Counted from the first letter of the stretch, positions 1 to 7,278 are shown. The stretch: 8,837 nt of DNA from an uncultured Curvibacter sp. (GCA_946481355.1 CAMLNH010000096.1:1-8837); one strand, 5' to 3'. The notes: generated by a model from the sequence alone, not told the origin. Program-made: numbers and translations.

Positions 1-905
1 GCATCGTCCTGATCGACCAGGACAAGTGCCGCGGCTGGCGCATGTGCGTCAGCGGCTGCCCCTACAAGAAGATCTACTACAACTGGGAATCGGGCAAGGC
101 CGAGAAGTGCATCTTCTGCTACCCGCGCATCGAAGCCGGTCAGCCCACGGTCTGCTCCGAAACCTGCGTGGGCCGCATCCGCTACCTGGGCGTGCTGCTC
201 TATGACGCCGACCGCATCCAGGAAGCGGCGAGCGTGGAGCACGACCGCGACCTCTACGACGCCCAGCTCGACATCTTCCTCGACCCCAACGACCCGCAGG
301 TGATCGAGCAGGCACGCAAGGACGGCATCCCCGATGCCTGGATGGACGCCGCGCGCAAGAGCCCGGTCTACAAGATGGCCGTGGAATGGAAGGTGGCCCT
401 GCCCCTGCACCCCGAGTACCGCACCCTGCCCATGGTCTGGTACGTGCCGCCGCTCTCGCCCATCACGGCGGCGGCGAATGCGGGGCACGTGGGCGTCAAC
501 GGCCAAATCCCGGACGTCAAGCAGCTGCGCATCCCGGTCAAGTACCTGGCCAATCTGCTGACCGCCGGCAACACCATGCCCGTGGAGCGCGCCCTGGAGC
601 GCATGCTGGCCATGCGCGCCTACCAGCGCGACAAGCATGTGGACCAGCGCGAGAACACCGAGGTGCTGGCCCAGGTGCAGATGAGCAAGGACGAGGTGGA
701 GGACATGTACCAGATCATGGCCATCGCCAACTACGAAGACCGCTTCGTCATCCCCAGCACGCACCGCGAGTACGCCGAAAACACCTTCGACGTGCGCGGC
801 GGCTGCGGCTTCTCCTTCGGCAACGGCTGCTCCGAAGGCAGCAGCGACACCAGCCTGTTCGGCGGCGGCAAGCGCCGCACCATCCCGATCAAAGCCGAGG
901 TATGA
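1..905 (+). CDS. narH: Respiratory nitrate reductase beta subunit NarH, C-terminal 300 codons (5' partial)
   Basis: The reading frame is open from the first base (first full codon at 3) to TGA 903-905. NarH is the cytoplasmic Fe-S subunit of the membrane-bound NarGHI nitrate reductase and carries electrons from the NarI hemes to the NarG molybdenum site. The fragment opens with a C-x2-W-x2-C-x3-CP motif (DKCRGWRMCVSGCP). Trp in place of the second Cys is the family hallmark of the [3Fe-4S] cluster. It is followed by C-x2-C-x11-C-x3-C (from KCIFC to CSETC), which supplies further cluster ligands. Downstream blocks such as ALPLHPEYRTLPMVWYVPP and the CGFSFGNGC tail match the NarH family as I remember it. 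The family is about 510 residues, so roughly 210 N-terminal residues, and narG, lie upstream of the window. The protein ends normally and is not a pseudogene. narJ begins at or immediately after the stop. Confidence 0.97.
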   Translation, partial: IVLIDQDKCRGWRMCVSGCPYKKIYYNWESGKAEKCIFCYPRIEAGQPTVCSETCVGRIRYLGVLLYDADRIQEAASVEHDRDLYDAQLDIFLDPNDPQVIEQARKDGIPDAWMDAARKSPVYKMAVEWKVALPLHPEYRTLPMVWYVPPLSPITAAANAGHVGVNGQIPDVKQLRIPVKYLANLLTAGNTMPVERALERMLAMRAYQRDKHVDQRENTEVLAQVQMSKDEVEDMYQIMAIANYEDRFVIPSTHREYAENTFDVRGGCGFSFGNGCSEGSSDTSLFGGGKRRTIPIKAEV

Positions 906-907
906 CC

Positions 908-1591
908 ATGACCCCCAAAAAATCCTCCCTGACCCTGCGTGTGCTCGCACGCCTGCTGTCCTACCCCGACGCCGAGCTGCGTGGCCACCTGGGCGACCTG
1001 AGCGCCGCGCTGCACAGCGAGCAGGCCCTGGGCACACGTCGCCTGGAAGAGCTGGACGCGCTGCTCAAGTCCCTGCGCACGCGCGACCCGATCGAGATGG
1101 AAGCCGACTACGTGCAGCTCTTCGACCGCGGCCGCAGCACCTCGCTGCACCTCTTCGAGCATGTGCACGGCGACAGCCGCGACCGCGGGCCGGCCATGAT
1201 CGACCTGGCCCAGACCTACGAGAAAGCCGGCCTGTATCTCGCCGAAGGCGAGTTGCCCGACTACCTGCCCGTGGTGCTGGAGTTCGTCTCCACCCAGCCG
1301 GCCAAGGAGGCGCGCGCCTTCCTCGGCGAGATGACCCACATCCTCAACGCCCTCTTCAGTGCCCTGGTCAAGCGTGAGAGCGCCTATGCCAGCGTGCTGG
1401 GCGCGCTGCTGGAGATCGCGGGCGAAAAGGCCCAGGCCGTCAAGGTGGCCGAGGAGCCGCCGCTCGATGAAAGTTGGGAGGAGCCCGCCGTCTTCGGCGG
1501 CTGCTCCACCGAAGGCCAGGCCAAGCCCGGCCAGCCCCAGCCCGTGCGCATCGTCAGGAAGACCGCCACCGGGGCGGCGCAAGGAGTGTGA
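908..1591 (+). CDS. narJ: Nitrate reductase molybdenum cofactor assembly chaperone NarJ
   Basis: NarJ is a cytoplasmic, all-helical TorD/NarJ-family chaperone. It binds apo-NarGH, allows molybdenum cofactor insertion and delays membrane docking until NarG is mature; it is not part of the final enzyme. The 227-residue product has the family signature at about residues 63-100: [13 protein letters not shown], then [16 protein letters not shown]. The N-terminus ([15 protein letters not shown]) is also typical. The tail after residue 180 is acidic then proline-rich, and poorly conserved in such proteins. Two in-frame starts exist. ATG 902 overlaps the narH stop as ATGA but has its nearest Shine-Dalgarno (GAGG, 897-900) only one base away. 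ATG 908 has the same GAGG at 7 bases, so 908 is preferred; 902 would add two residues. Length fits the family (about 225-240). The next gene, narI, starts one base after the TGA at 1589-1591. Confidence 0.95.
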   Translation: MTPKKSSLTLRVLARLLSYPDAELRGHLGDLSAALHSEQALGTRRLEELDALLKSLRTRDPIEMEADYVQLFDRGRSTSLHLFEHVHGDSRDRGPAMIDLAQTYEKAGLYLAEGELPDYLPVVLEFVSTQPAKEARAFLGEMTHILNALFSALVKRESAYASVLGALLEIAGEKAQAVKVAEEPPLDESWEEPAVFGGCSTEGQAKPGQPQPVRIVRKTATGAAQGV

Positions 1592-1592
1592 A

Positions 1593-2318
1593 ATGAGCTA
1601 CATCAACCAGTTCGTCTTCGGGATCTATCCCTACATCTGCCTCACGGTCTTCCTGCTGGGCAGCCTGATCCGCTTCGACCGCGACCAGTACACCTGGAAA
1701 AGCGATTCCTCGCAGCTGCTCAAGGCCGGCCAGCTGCGCTGGGGCAGCAACCTGTTCCACATCGGCATCCTCTTCCTCTTCTTCGGCCACACGGTGGGCA
1801 TGCTGACGCCGCACTTCGTCTACGAGCCCTTCATGACCGCCGGCGCCAAACAGCTGCTGGCCATGGTCTCGGGCGGCATCTTCGGCGTGCTGGGCTTCAT
1901 CGGCATCACGCTGCTGCTGCACCGCCGCCTCTTCGAGCCGCGCATCCGCGCCACCAGCAAGACCAGCGACATCGTGCTGCTGCTCCTGCTCTGGCTGCAG
2001 TTCGCCCTGGGCCTGGCCACCATCCCGCTGTCGGCCCAGCACCTGGACGGCAGCATGATGCTCAAGCTCGCCGAGTGGGCGCAGCGCATCGTGACCTTCC
2101 GTGGCGGCGCGGCCGAGCTGCTGACCGAGGCCGGCTGGGTCTTCAAGGCCCACATGTTCCTGGGCATGAGCATCTTCCTGATCTTCCCCTTCACACGCCT
2201 CGTGCACGTCTGGAGCGGCTTTGGCACCGTGGCCTACCTGGCCCGGCCCTACCAGCTGGTGCGCAGCCGCCGGCTCAATGTGCCGGCCGGCCACAACCAG
2301 CCGGGAGCCCGCGTATGA
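1593..2318 (+). CDS. narI: Respiratory nitrate reductase gamma subunit NarI (cytochrome b)
   Basis: NarI is the integral membrane diheme cytochrome b of nitrate reductase. It oxidises quinol on the periplasmic side and passes electrons to NarH. The 241-residue product shows five hydrophobic segments (about residues 5-25, 52-72, 87-108, 127-147 and 185-206), as the family expects. Histidines at residues 56, 66, 187 and 205 coincide in position with the four heme ligands known for Escherichia coli NarI, so both hemes should be bound. The start ATG has a strong AAGGAG at 1581-1586 with 6-base spacing. The frame is open upstream as far as 1359, but that part overlaps narJ and lacks NarI-like sequence. 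The stop TGA (2316-2318) overlaps the next start in an ATGA, implying translational coupling to the peptidylprolyl isomerase gene. Confidence 0.97.
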   Translation: MSYINQFVFGIYPYICLTVFLLGSLIRFDRDQYTWKSDSSQLLKAGQLRWGSNLFHIGILFLFFGHTVGMLTPHFVYEPFMTAGAKQLLAMVSGGIFGVLGFIGITLLLHRRLFEPRIRATSKTSDIVLLLLLWLQFALGLATIPLSAQHLDGSMMLKLAEWAQRIVTFRGGAAELLTEAGWVFKAHMFLGMSIFLIFPFTRLVHVWSGFGTVAYLARPYQLVRSRRLNVPAGHNQPGARV

Positions 2319-3118
2319 AGCCCCCCTGCTCACCGACCTGCGGCTGCGCCGAAAGCACCGCCACCCTCGCCCACGTCAACGGTGTGCCCCTGCACGCCGC
2401 CACCGAGACCCTGAGCGAGGACGAGCTGCGCCAGCGCGCCTGCACCGAGTTGCTGCGTCAGGCTGCGCAGCGCGCCGGCCTGCTGCCGGCGGACGACGCC
2501 CCGGTGGACGGCATCCCCAGTGAGGCCGCCACCGAGGCCATCGAACAGCTGCTGGAGGAAAGCCTGCAGATCCCCGAGCCTTCGGAAGCAGCCTGCCGGC
2601 GCCACCACGCGGCCCACGCCGCGCGCTACCGTCTCGGTGAGCGTGCGCTGCTGCGCCACATCCTCTTTGCCGTCACACCGGGCGTGGACGTGGTGGCCCT
2701 GCGCAAGCGCGCCGAGCACGCCCTGCTCGATGTGCGCAGCCACGACGGCACGGGCGACCCCTTTGCCGCCACCGCCCGCGAGCTTTCCAACTGCCCCAGC
2801 GGCGCCGAGGGCGGCGTGCTGGGCTGGCTCACGGCCCAGGACTGCGCACCCGAGTTCGCGCGCGAGGTCTTCGGCCAGAGCGAGGTCGGCGTGCTGCCGC
2901 GCCTGGTGCACAGCCGCTTCGGCCTGCACGTGGTGGAGGTGCAGCAGCGCGAGGCCGGCAGGGACCAGCCTTTCGAGGCCGTGCATGGCGCCATCGCCAT
3001 GACGCTGCGCCAGCAGACTTATGTGACGGCCCTGCGCCAGTACCTGGCCCTGCTGGCCGGGCAGGCCGAGATCGCGGGCGTGGAACTGGACGCCGCCGAC
3101 ACCCCGCTCGTGCAGTAG
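2315..3118 (+). CDS. Parvulin-type peptidylprolyl cis-trans isomerase (PpiC/NifM-like) of the nar operon
   Basis: This 267-residue protein probably catalyses cis-trans isomerisation of prolyl bonds and helps fold or assemble cytoplasmic nitrate reductase subunits. The role is inferred from position; PpiC-type genes follow narI in other bacteria, for example Pseudomonas aeruginosa. The parvulin domain spans about residues 112-212: RHILFAV near 114-120, [10 protein letters not shown] at 163-172, and FGLHVVEV at 202-209. The N-terminal half is helical and charged, as in NifM-like proteins. There is no signal peptide or membrane segment, so it should be cytosolic, unlike SurA or PpiD. The first eleven residues contain C-x3-C-x-C (Cys5, 9, 11), and four more cysteines follow, which is unusual for a parvulin. 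ATG 2315 lies in an ATGA overlap with narI, with GGGAG at 2303-2307. The stop is TAG 3116-3118. Confidence 0.9.
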   Translation: MKPPCSPTCGCAESTATLAHVNGVPLHAATETLSEDELRQRACTELLRQAAQRAGLLPADDAPVDGIPSEAATEAIEQLLEESLQIPEPSEAACRRHHAAHAARYRLGERALLRHILFAVTPGVDVVALRKRAEHALLDVRSHDGTGDPFAATARELSNCPSGAEGGVLGWLTAQDCAPEFAREVFGQSEVGVLPRLVHSRFGLHVVEVQQREAGRDQPFEAVHGAIAMTLRQQTYVTALRQYLALLAGQAEIAGVELDAADTPLVQ

Positions 3119-3127
3119 GGAGCGCCG

Positions 3128-3880
3128 ATGCCTGACGAACTGCTGGAGCGCCTGCGCCGTTTCCACGAGCAGACCTTCCCCGGCATCCAGGAACAGTTCC
3201 AGGATCTGGTGGAACAGGGCCAGCACCCGCACATCCTCTTCATCGGCTGCTCGGACTCGCGCCTCGTGCCCTATCTGCTCACGGGCACAGGGCCGGGCGA
3301 TCTCTTCATCGTGCGCAATGTCGCGGCCTTCGTGCCGCCGCATGACGGCATGCTGCCCGCCCCCTCAGGCGACATCTCGCCCGAGGGCGCCTACCTGGGC
3401 GCCGCGCGCCGCTTTACGGGCTACCACGGCACGGCTGCGGCCATCGAGTTCGCCGTGCTCAGCCTGCAGGTCACGCACATCGTGGTCTGCGGCCACAGCC
3501 ACTGCGGCGGCATCCGCGCGCTCTACGAAGGCGTGCCCAGGGGCGCGATCAATCTCCAGGCCTGGCTCGATCTGGGGCGCGAGGCCGCGCTGCCGGTCCA
3601 GGTCAGCCCCGAGGCGCTGCGCCGCACCGAGCAGCGCGCCGTGATCCTGCAGCTCGAACGCCTCATGGGTTACCCCATGGTGCGCGAACGCGTCGAGGCG
3701 GGCCAGCTGGCCCTGCACGGCTGGCACTACGTGATCGAAGAGGGCGAAGTCCATGTGTTTGACGTCAAAAGCGGACAGTTCGTGCCCGCTTCGAGCGCCA
3801 CGCACAGCGGCAACGGCCCCTACCGGGACAGCCCGGTCTTCAACGAGATCGACGAGAGCTACCGCCCACAACAGGCCTGA
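3128..3880 (+). CDS. Beta-class carbonic anhydrase
   Basis: This zinc enzyme interconverts CO2 and bicarbonate. The 250-residue product carries the beta-class signatures: CSDSR at residues 41-45 (zinc ligand Cys41, Asp43-Arg45 dyad) and CGHSHCGG at 121-128 (zinc ligands His123 and Cys126). RNVAAFVPP (63-71) and the C-terminal [10 protein letters not shown] (197-206) are also family-like. No signal peptide is visible, so it should be cytoplasmic. Between RNVAAFVPP and the [10 protein letters not shown] helix there are roughly 20-25 more residues than in the family members I can recall, lengthening a loop near the active site. GGGAG at 3118-3122 lies 5 bases before the ATG, and the gene starts 9 bases after the isomerase stop. 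It is therefore very probably the last gene of the nar transcript. Supply of bicarbonate or pH/CO2 balance during nitrate respiration is plausible but only inferred. Confidence 0.95.
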   Translation: MPDELLERLRRFHEQTFPGIQEQFQDLVEQGQHPHILFIGCSDSRLVPYLLTGTGPGDLFIVRNVAAFVPPHDGMLPAPSGDISPEGAYLGAARRFTGYHGTAAAIEFAVLSLQVTHIVVCGHSHCGGIRALYEGVPRGAINLQAWLDLGREAALPVQVSPEALRRTEQRAVILQLERLMGYPMVRERVEAGQLALHGWHYVIEEGEVHVFDVKSGQFVPASSATHSGNGPYRDSPVFNEIDESYRPQQA

Positions 3881-3884
3881 AAGC

Positions 3885-3900
3885 ACCCGCTATTCCGGGT
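3885..3900 (+). terminator. Weak hairpin after the carbonic anhydrase gene, possible terminator
   Basis: ACCCG (3885-3889) and CGGGT (3896-3900) form a 5-bp stem with a 6-base loop, 5 bases after the carbonic anhydrase stop. Only TTT follows (3900-3902), so it would be a poor intrinsic terminator. Its position, where the nar operon should end, is the main support. Rho-dependent termination or read-through into the chemoreceptor gene is equally possible. Confidence 0.25.
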
Positions 3901-3909
3901 TTCGGAGAC

Positions 3910-3939
3910 TGGACGCTGCGCGCGGGCCAATGCCACAAT
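3910..3939 (+). promoter_or_regulatory. Candidate sigma70-type promoter of the plus-strand chemoreceptor gene
   Basis: TGGACG (3910-3915) and CACAAT (3934-3939), 18 bases apart, each match 4 of 6 positions of the sigma70 consensus, and TG lies upstream of the -10 at 3931-3932. Transcription from about 3946 would exclude the alternative in-frame ATG at 3930 and fits the start at 3972. Such matches are easy to find by chance. Confidence 0.3.
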
Positions 3940-3971
3940 GGCCGCGACCCATCTTCGAAGAACAGAACACC

Positions 3972-5489
3972 ATGCGTCGTGCCCCCTGGTCCACCGGAAC
4001 CCGCCTGCTGCTGGGCCTGGGTCTGCCCCTGCTGCTGCTGGCCGGCTATGCCTGGCTGGCCACGGTACAGCTGCACAACATCGAGCAGTCCGCCGAGCGC
4101 ATGAGCGCAGCCGACCGCGCCCAGGCCGAAGCCGCGGGCCAGCTGCTCGCATCGACTGAGGCGATGTCTGCCGTGGTCATGGACGTGATCAAGGCCCCCA
4201 TCGCCGCCCCCCCGCAACCGCTGCAGGCCCAGCAACAGGCCGCCAACCGCCAGTTCGACGCCGCACTCGCCACGCTGGAGCGCAGCGCCGACGCCACGCT
4301 GCTGACCAGCCTCAAGAAGCAGCGCGGCGCGCACGCCGAGTCTGCCGAGCGCGTACTCAAGCTGGTGGAAGAAAACCTGCGCCCCGAAGCCTCGCTGCTC
4401 TTCATCGGCGAGACCCTGCCTGCGCTCAATGCCCTGCAGGCCTCCATCCAGACCCTCACGACGCAGCAGCGACGCAGCGTGGAGCGCGGCAGCATCGCGA
4501 CCGCACGCACCCTGCTGCTGGTGGCTGGCGTGGTGGCCATGCTGCTCTCGTCCCTGTGGTCCTGGTGGGTGCTGCACCCGGTCAACCGCAGCCTCAAGGG
4601 CACGGTGCAGGCCGCGCGCCGTCTGGCCCAGGGGGACCTCGACAACCCCATAGCCGTGAGCGATCCCGGCGAGGCCGGCCAGCTGCAGGCCGCGCTGCGC
4701 GATCTGCAGCAGCGCCTGCGCGAGACCGCGGCGCAGATGCAGCAGCAGGCCGAGCAGCTGGAACTACAGTCACAGCAACTGGCACAGCCCGCACAGCGCG
4801 AGGCCGTGCTCAGTGCCCCACAGCAGGCCCGCCTGCAGCAGGCCGACACCCAGATGCAGGCCCTGGCCGGCACCTTCAAACAGAGCAGCGAGAGCGGACG
4901 CCAGGCCCAGCAACTGGCCAGCAGCGCCGCCCAGGTGGCCGAGCGCGGCGGCGCCGTGGTGAGTCAGGTGGTGGACACCATGCAGGCCATCCGCCAATCT
5001 TCCGCCCGCATCGCCGACATCATCGGCACCATCGACGGTATCGCCTTCCAGACCAACATCCTCGCGCTCAACGCCGCCGTGGAAGCGGCGCGCGCCGGCG
5101 AGCAGGGCCGCGGCTTCGCGGTGGTGGCCAGCGAGGTGCGCGCCCTGGCCGGGCGCAGCGCGGCTGCCGCCAAGGAGATCAAGCAGCTCATCGAGGCCTC
5201 TGTCAGCAGCGTGGCCCAGGGCGGCAAGCTCGTGGAGCAGGCAGGCCAGACCATGCAGGACGTGGTGGAGCAGGTGCAGCGTGTGGCCCAGACCATGGCC
5301 GAGATCACGCAGCACACCAAGGCGCAAGACGCCGGCCTGGACGAACTCAAACGGACCCTGGGCCAGCTGGAGCAGCTGGCCAGCGGCCATGCCGACCGCC
5401 TGCAGGCGTCCGCCGGCACGGCCCGCAAGCTGGAGGTGCAGGCCCGCAGCCTGGCCGGCAGCCGCGGCGTGCCGCTGCGCCTGGGCTGA
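3972..5489 (+). CDS. Methyl-accepting chemotaxis protein, divergent adaptation region
   Basis: This is a 505-residue transmembrane chemoreceptor that would pass an external signal to CheA/CheW. TM1 is about residues 11-31, a periplasmic helical domain covers about 32-179, TM2 is about 180-201, a HAMP-like segment about 202-250, then a cytoplasmic coiled coil. The hairpin tip is intact ([19 protein letters not shown] from residue 354). The preceding helix is glutamine-rich (about 254-297). Neither methylation helix matches the consensus seen in the neighbouring receptor: [10 protein letters not shown] stands where that one has [10 protein letters not shown], and [10 protein letters not shown] replaces [10 protein letters not shown]. 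There is no CheR-docking pentapeptide at the C-terminus. The ligand is unknown. ATG 3972 was chosen because TM1 begins shortly after it; GAAG (3957-3960) is only a weak ribosome binding site. ATG 3930 is an in-frame alternative. The gene converges with the next, stop to stop, 10 bases apart. Confidence 0.9.
   Translation: MRRAPWSTGTRLLLGLGLPLLLLAGYAWLATVQLHNIEQSAERMSAADRAQAEAAGQLLASTEAMSAVVMDVIKAPIAAPPQPLQAQQQAANRQFDAALATLERSADATLLTSLKKQRGAHAESAERVLKLVEENLRPEASLLFIGETLPALNALQASIQTLTTQQRRSVERGSIATARTLLLVAGVVAMLLSSLWSWWVLHPVNRSLKGTVQAARRLAQGDLDNPIAVSDPGEAGQLQAALRDLQQRLRETAAQMQQQAEQLELQSQQLAQPAQREAVLSAPQQARLQQADTQMQALAGTFKQSSESGRQAQQLASSAAQVAERGGAVVSQVVDTMQAIRQSSARIADIIGTIDGIAFQTNILALNAAVEAARAGEQGRGFAVVASEVRALAGRSAAAAKEIKQLIEASVSSVAQGGKLVEQAGQTMQDVVEQVQRVAQTMAEITQHTKAQDAGLDELKRTLGQLEQLASGHADRLQASAGTARKLEVQARSLAGSRGVPLRLG
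5079..5141 (+). repeat. 63-base perfect inverted repeat, copy 1 (inside plus-strand chemoreceptor gene)
   Basis: Read on the plus strand, this segment is identical to the reverse complement of 5875-5937. It encodes residues 370-390 of the chemoreceptor hairpin tip. The similarity extends upstream to 5031 with only 3 mismatches in 111 bases, all at third codon positions. Both copies begin on a codon boundary. Confidence 0.95.
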
Positions 5490-5499
5490 ACTGGGCGCG

Positions 5500-7074
5500 T
5501 CAGGCGCTCAGCAGGCGCTGACCACCCTCGCGCCCGATCTTGAAGACAGCCACCACATCGGCCAGGTGACGCGCCTGGTCGCGCAGGGCACCGGCCGCGG
5601 CAGCCGACTGCTCCACCAGGGCGGCGTTCTGCTGCGTCATCTGGTCCAGGTTGCCCACGGCCTGGTTGACCTGGGCGATGCCGTCGCGCTGCTCGGTGGC
5701 GGCGGTCGTGATCTCACCCATGAGCGTGGCCACACGCTGCACACCGGCCACGATCTCGTCCATGGTCTTGCCGGCCTCCTCGACCTGGCGTGAGCCCGAT
5801 TCCACCACCTCGACCGAGGCGCCGATCAGGGCCTTGATCTCCTTGGCCGCTTCCGCACTGCGCCCGGCCAGGCTGCGCACCTCGCTGGCCACCACCGCGA
5901 AGCCGCGGCCCTGCTCGCCGGCGCGCGCCGCTTCCACAGCTGCGTTGAGCGCGAGGATGTTGGTCTGAAAGGCGATACCGTCGATCACGCTGATGATGTC
6001 GTTGATCTTGCGCGAGGACTCGGTGATGTGCTGCATGCTCTGCACCACCTGGCCCACCACGGTACCGCCGCGCCCGGCGGCTTCGGCCGCCGTGGCCGCG
6101 AGCTGGTTGGCCTGGCGTGCGGTGTCGGCCGACTGGTTCACGGTACTCGTGAGTTCTTCCATGCTGGCGGCCGTCTCCTCCAGATTGGAGGCCGTCTGCT
6201 CGGTACGCGCCGACAGGTCGTTGTTGCCGTTGGCGATCTCGGTCGACGCGGTGGAGACTGCGTCCACCCCGCTCCGCACATCGCCCACTACGCCGCGCAG
6301 CTTGGCCACCATGTCCGACAGCGCGCGCGCGAGCACGCCGAATTCGTCCTTGCGCGTCTCGTGGATGTCCTGGCTCAGATCACCGTCGGCGATGGTCTGG
6401 GCCATCTGCACCGCCTGGTCCAGCGGACGCGTGATGGAGCGCACAAGGAAGATCACCAGCGCCACGCCGAGGCCGAAGACCGCGATCAGGCTGATCGCCG
6501 CCACGACGATCCGCCCCTGGCGCAACTCTTCCATCTCACGCACGACCTCGTCGCGCTGCAGCTCCTGTACGGCCACGAACTTGTCGATGGCGTCCAGGTA
6601 GGCCGCCATCCGGGGCTTGTATTCCTTGTCGACAAAGGCCTGCAGGCCCGCCTGATCACCGGCATCCTGCAGTTCCTTGATCTTGGGCCCCAGGCCGCGC
6701 AGACTGGCGCGTGTACTGCCCACCAGCTCCAGCGCCTGCTTGTCGCGGTCGGACGTGGCCGTCTTGTTGATCTCTTCCTGGATCGGTGTGATGCGGGCCG
6801 TCAGCGCAGCCACACGGGTGCCGAAATCCGCCTTGAGTGCCATGTCACTGGTGGTGGCAGCGCTGGAAGACATGGTGACCGCGACTTCGGCCAGCCCGCG
6901 CCAGCGTATCGCTGTCGTGATGGCCGATTCATAGAACGTCACCTTCTGCAAGGTGGTGTCGGCCATTGCGCGCGCCTGGACCTGGCCCCAGATGGCCACG
7001 GCCAGGATCAGCACCATGAGCCCCAGCACGACCAGCCAGAGCTTGTAGGCCACGCGCAGATTGTTGAAGTTCAT
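5500..7074 (-). CDS. Methyl-accepting chemotaxis protein, canonical 4HB-HAMP-MA type
   Basis: This is a 524-residue chemoreceptor. TM1 is about residues 10-30, a periplasmic four-helix-bundle (4HB_MCP-like) sensor about 31-188, TM2 about 189-211, HAMP about 212-264 (ITRPLDQ; DGDLSQ at 230-235; DEFGVLAR at 243-250), then a complete MA signalling domain. Adaptation sites match the consensus, at residues 295-304 ([10 protein letters not shown]) and around Glu461-Gln462. The hairpin tip [19 protein letters not shown] starts at residue 364. The C-terminus ends [11 protein letters not shown] with no CheR-binding pentapeptide. The start at 7074 ([13 protein letters not shown]) has AGGA at 7081-7084 with 6-base spacing and puts TM1 in the usual place. 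An upstream in-frame ATG at 7131 would add 19 residues of non-family sequence and lacks a good ribosome binding site. The signal sensed cannot be read from the sequence. Confidence 0.96.
   Translation of the reverse strand: MNFNNLRVAYKLWLVVLGLMVLILAVAIWGQVQARAMADTTLQKVTFYESAITTAIRWRGLAEVAVTMSSSAATTSDMALKADFGTRVAALTARITPIQEEINKTATSDRDKQALELVGSTRASLRGLGPKIKELQDAGDQAGLQAFVDKEYKPRMAAYLDAIDKFVAVQELQRDEVVREMEELRQGRIVVAAISLIAVFGLGVALVIFLVRSITRPLDQAVQMAQTIADGDLSQDIHETRKDEFGVLARALSDMVAKLRGVVGDVRSGVDAVSTASTEIANGNNDLSARTEQTASNLEETAASMEELTSTVNQSADTARQANQLAATAAEAAGRGGTVVGQVVQSMQHITESSRKINDIISVIDGIAFQTNILALNAAVEAARAGEQGRGFAVVASEVRSLAGRSAEAAKEIKALIGASVEVVESGSRQVEEAGKTMDEIVAGVQRVATLMGEITTAATEQRDGIAQVNQAVGNLDQMTQQNAALVEQSAAAAGALRDQARHLADVVAVFKIGREGGQRLLSA
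5875..5937 (-). repeat. 63-base perfect inverted repeat, copy 2 (inside minus-strand chemoreceptor gene)
   Basis: This is the exact reverse complement of 5079-5141; 733 bases separate the copies. It encodes residues 380-400 of the minus-strand receptor, in the same codon phase as copy 1. Synonymous differences appear in the codons just upstream of the run (GCT against GCC, GCA against GCC, TTT against TTC) but none occur within it. Confidence 0.95.
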
Positions 7075-7150
7075 ACCCGATCCTTTTTGAGTGAAATGCT
7101 GCTGCTCGCCCTGGCCGCCGTTTAGCCACACAGTCTTGCATGGTTTTGCC

Positions 7151-7179
7151 GTTATAGCCGTTGCCTATCCCCGCGGCAA
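7151..7179 (-). promoter_or_regulatory. Sigma70-type promoter of the minus-strand chemoreceptor gene
   Basis: On the minus strand, TTGCCG (7174-7179, 4 of 6 matches) and TATAAC (7151-7156, 5 of 6) are separated by exactly 17 bases. Transcription would start near 7144 and give a leader of about 70 bases before ATG 7074. No convincing FliA (sigma28) promoter was seen. On the plus strand, GCCGTT occurs twice (7148-7153 and 7157-7162) across the -10 region, and TTGCC/GGCAA arms (7161-7165 and 7175-7179) frame the spacer and -35. Either could be a regulator site, though both are short. Confidence 0.6.
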
Positions 7180-7203
7180 GCCCTGCCGGGACAGTCCGCG
7201 CAC

Positions 7204-7221
7204 TGACCCAAACTTGACCCA
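7204..7221 (+). promoter_or_regulatory. TGACCCA direct repeat one helical turn apart, possible regulator site
   Basis: TGACCCA occurs at 7204-7210 and 7215-7221, start to start 11 bases, so both would face the same side of the DNA. The second copy overlaps a -35-like TTGACC (7214-7219), but no good -10 lies at the right distance. The site is in the 204-base region between the divergent chemoreceptor and nitronate monooxygenase genes and could serve either. No binding protein is recognised. Confidence 0.3.
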
Positions 7222-7265
7222 GCGCAAATCCCGCGAGCGCATCCACCCTTAGGCTCCGGGTTCCT

Positions 7266-7275
7266 GATACGTATC
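7266..7275. promoter_or_regulatory. Perfect 10-base palindrome just before the nitronate monooxygenase start
   Basis: GATACGTATC is a perfect palindrome ending 3 bases before ATG 7279. It occupies the place where a ribosome binding site is expected, and no purine-rich Shine-Dalgarno is visible there. It could be an operator, or chance. Confidence 0.25.
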
Positions 7276-7278
7276 GCC

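Noticed and set aside
386..907. In-frame upstream extension of narJ into narH (frame open from 386)
   Set aside because: The extension is an Arg/His/Ala-rich translation of narH in the wrong frame. NarJ similarity begins only at the 902/908 start codons.
731..1582. 283-codon minus-strand open frame opposite narJ
   Set aside because: It is antisense to narJ, whose frame shows the family signature, and it has no recognisable domain or start signal of its own.
2330..3343. 337-codon open frame on the minus strand across the isomerase and carbonic anhydrase genes
   Set aside because: It lies wholly antisense to two genes with clear family motifs. Long antisense frames are expected at this GC content, and its translation is low-complexity Ala/Gly/His-rich with no recognisable domain.
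3930..3971. Alternative ATG 3930 for the plus-strand chemoreceptor
   Set aside because: It would add 14 residues before TM1, has no Shine-Dalgarno, and may lie within the candidate promoter. ATG 3972 fits receptor architecture better, though its own ribosome binding site is weak.
5501..5519. CAGGCGCT repeated at 5501-5508 and 5512-5519
   Set aside because: A short direct repeat, mostly within the last codons of the minus-strand receptor. It forms no good hairpin and is expected by chance in GC-rich coding sequence.
4556..5521. 321-codon plus-strand open frame inside the chemoreceptor gene
   Set aside because: It is a frame-shifted shadow of the receptor, rich in Arg, Gly and Ala, with no motif. 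The receptor frame carries the conserved hairpin tip.
7075..7131. Longer minus-strand chemoreceptor starting at 7131
   Set aside because: The 19 extra residues are not receptor-like, whereas ATG 7074 has a well-spaced AGGA and places TM1 normally.
7266..7275. GATACGTATC as a mobile-element or attachment site
   Set aside because: There is no paired copy, target duplication or mobile gene in the window; it is kept only as a possible operator.
7075..7278. FNR/Anr box (TTGAT-N4-ATCAA type) or sigma28 promoter in the divergent intergenic region
   Set aside because: No acceptable match was seen. CTAAA followed by GCAGCAGC on the minus strand is too far from the sigma28 consensus.
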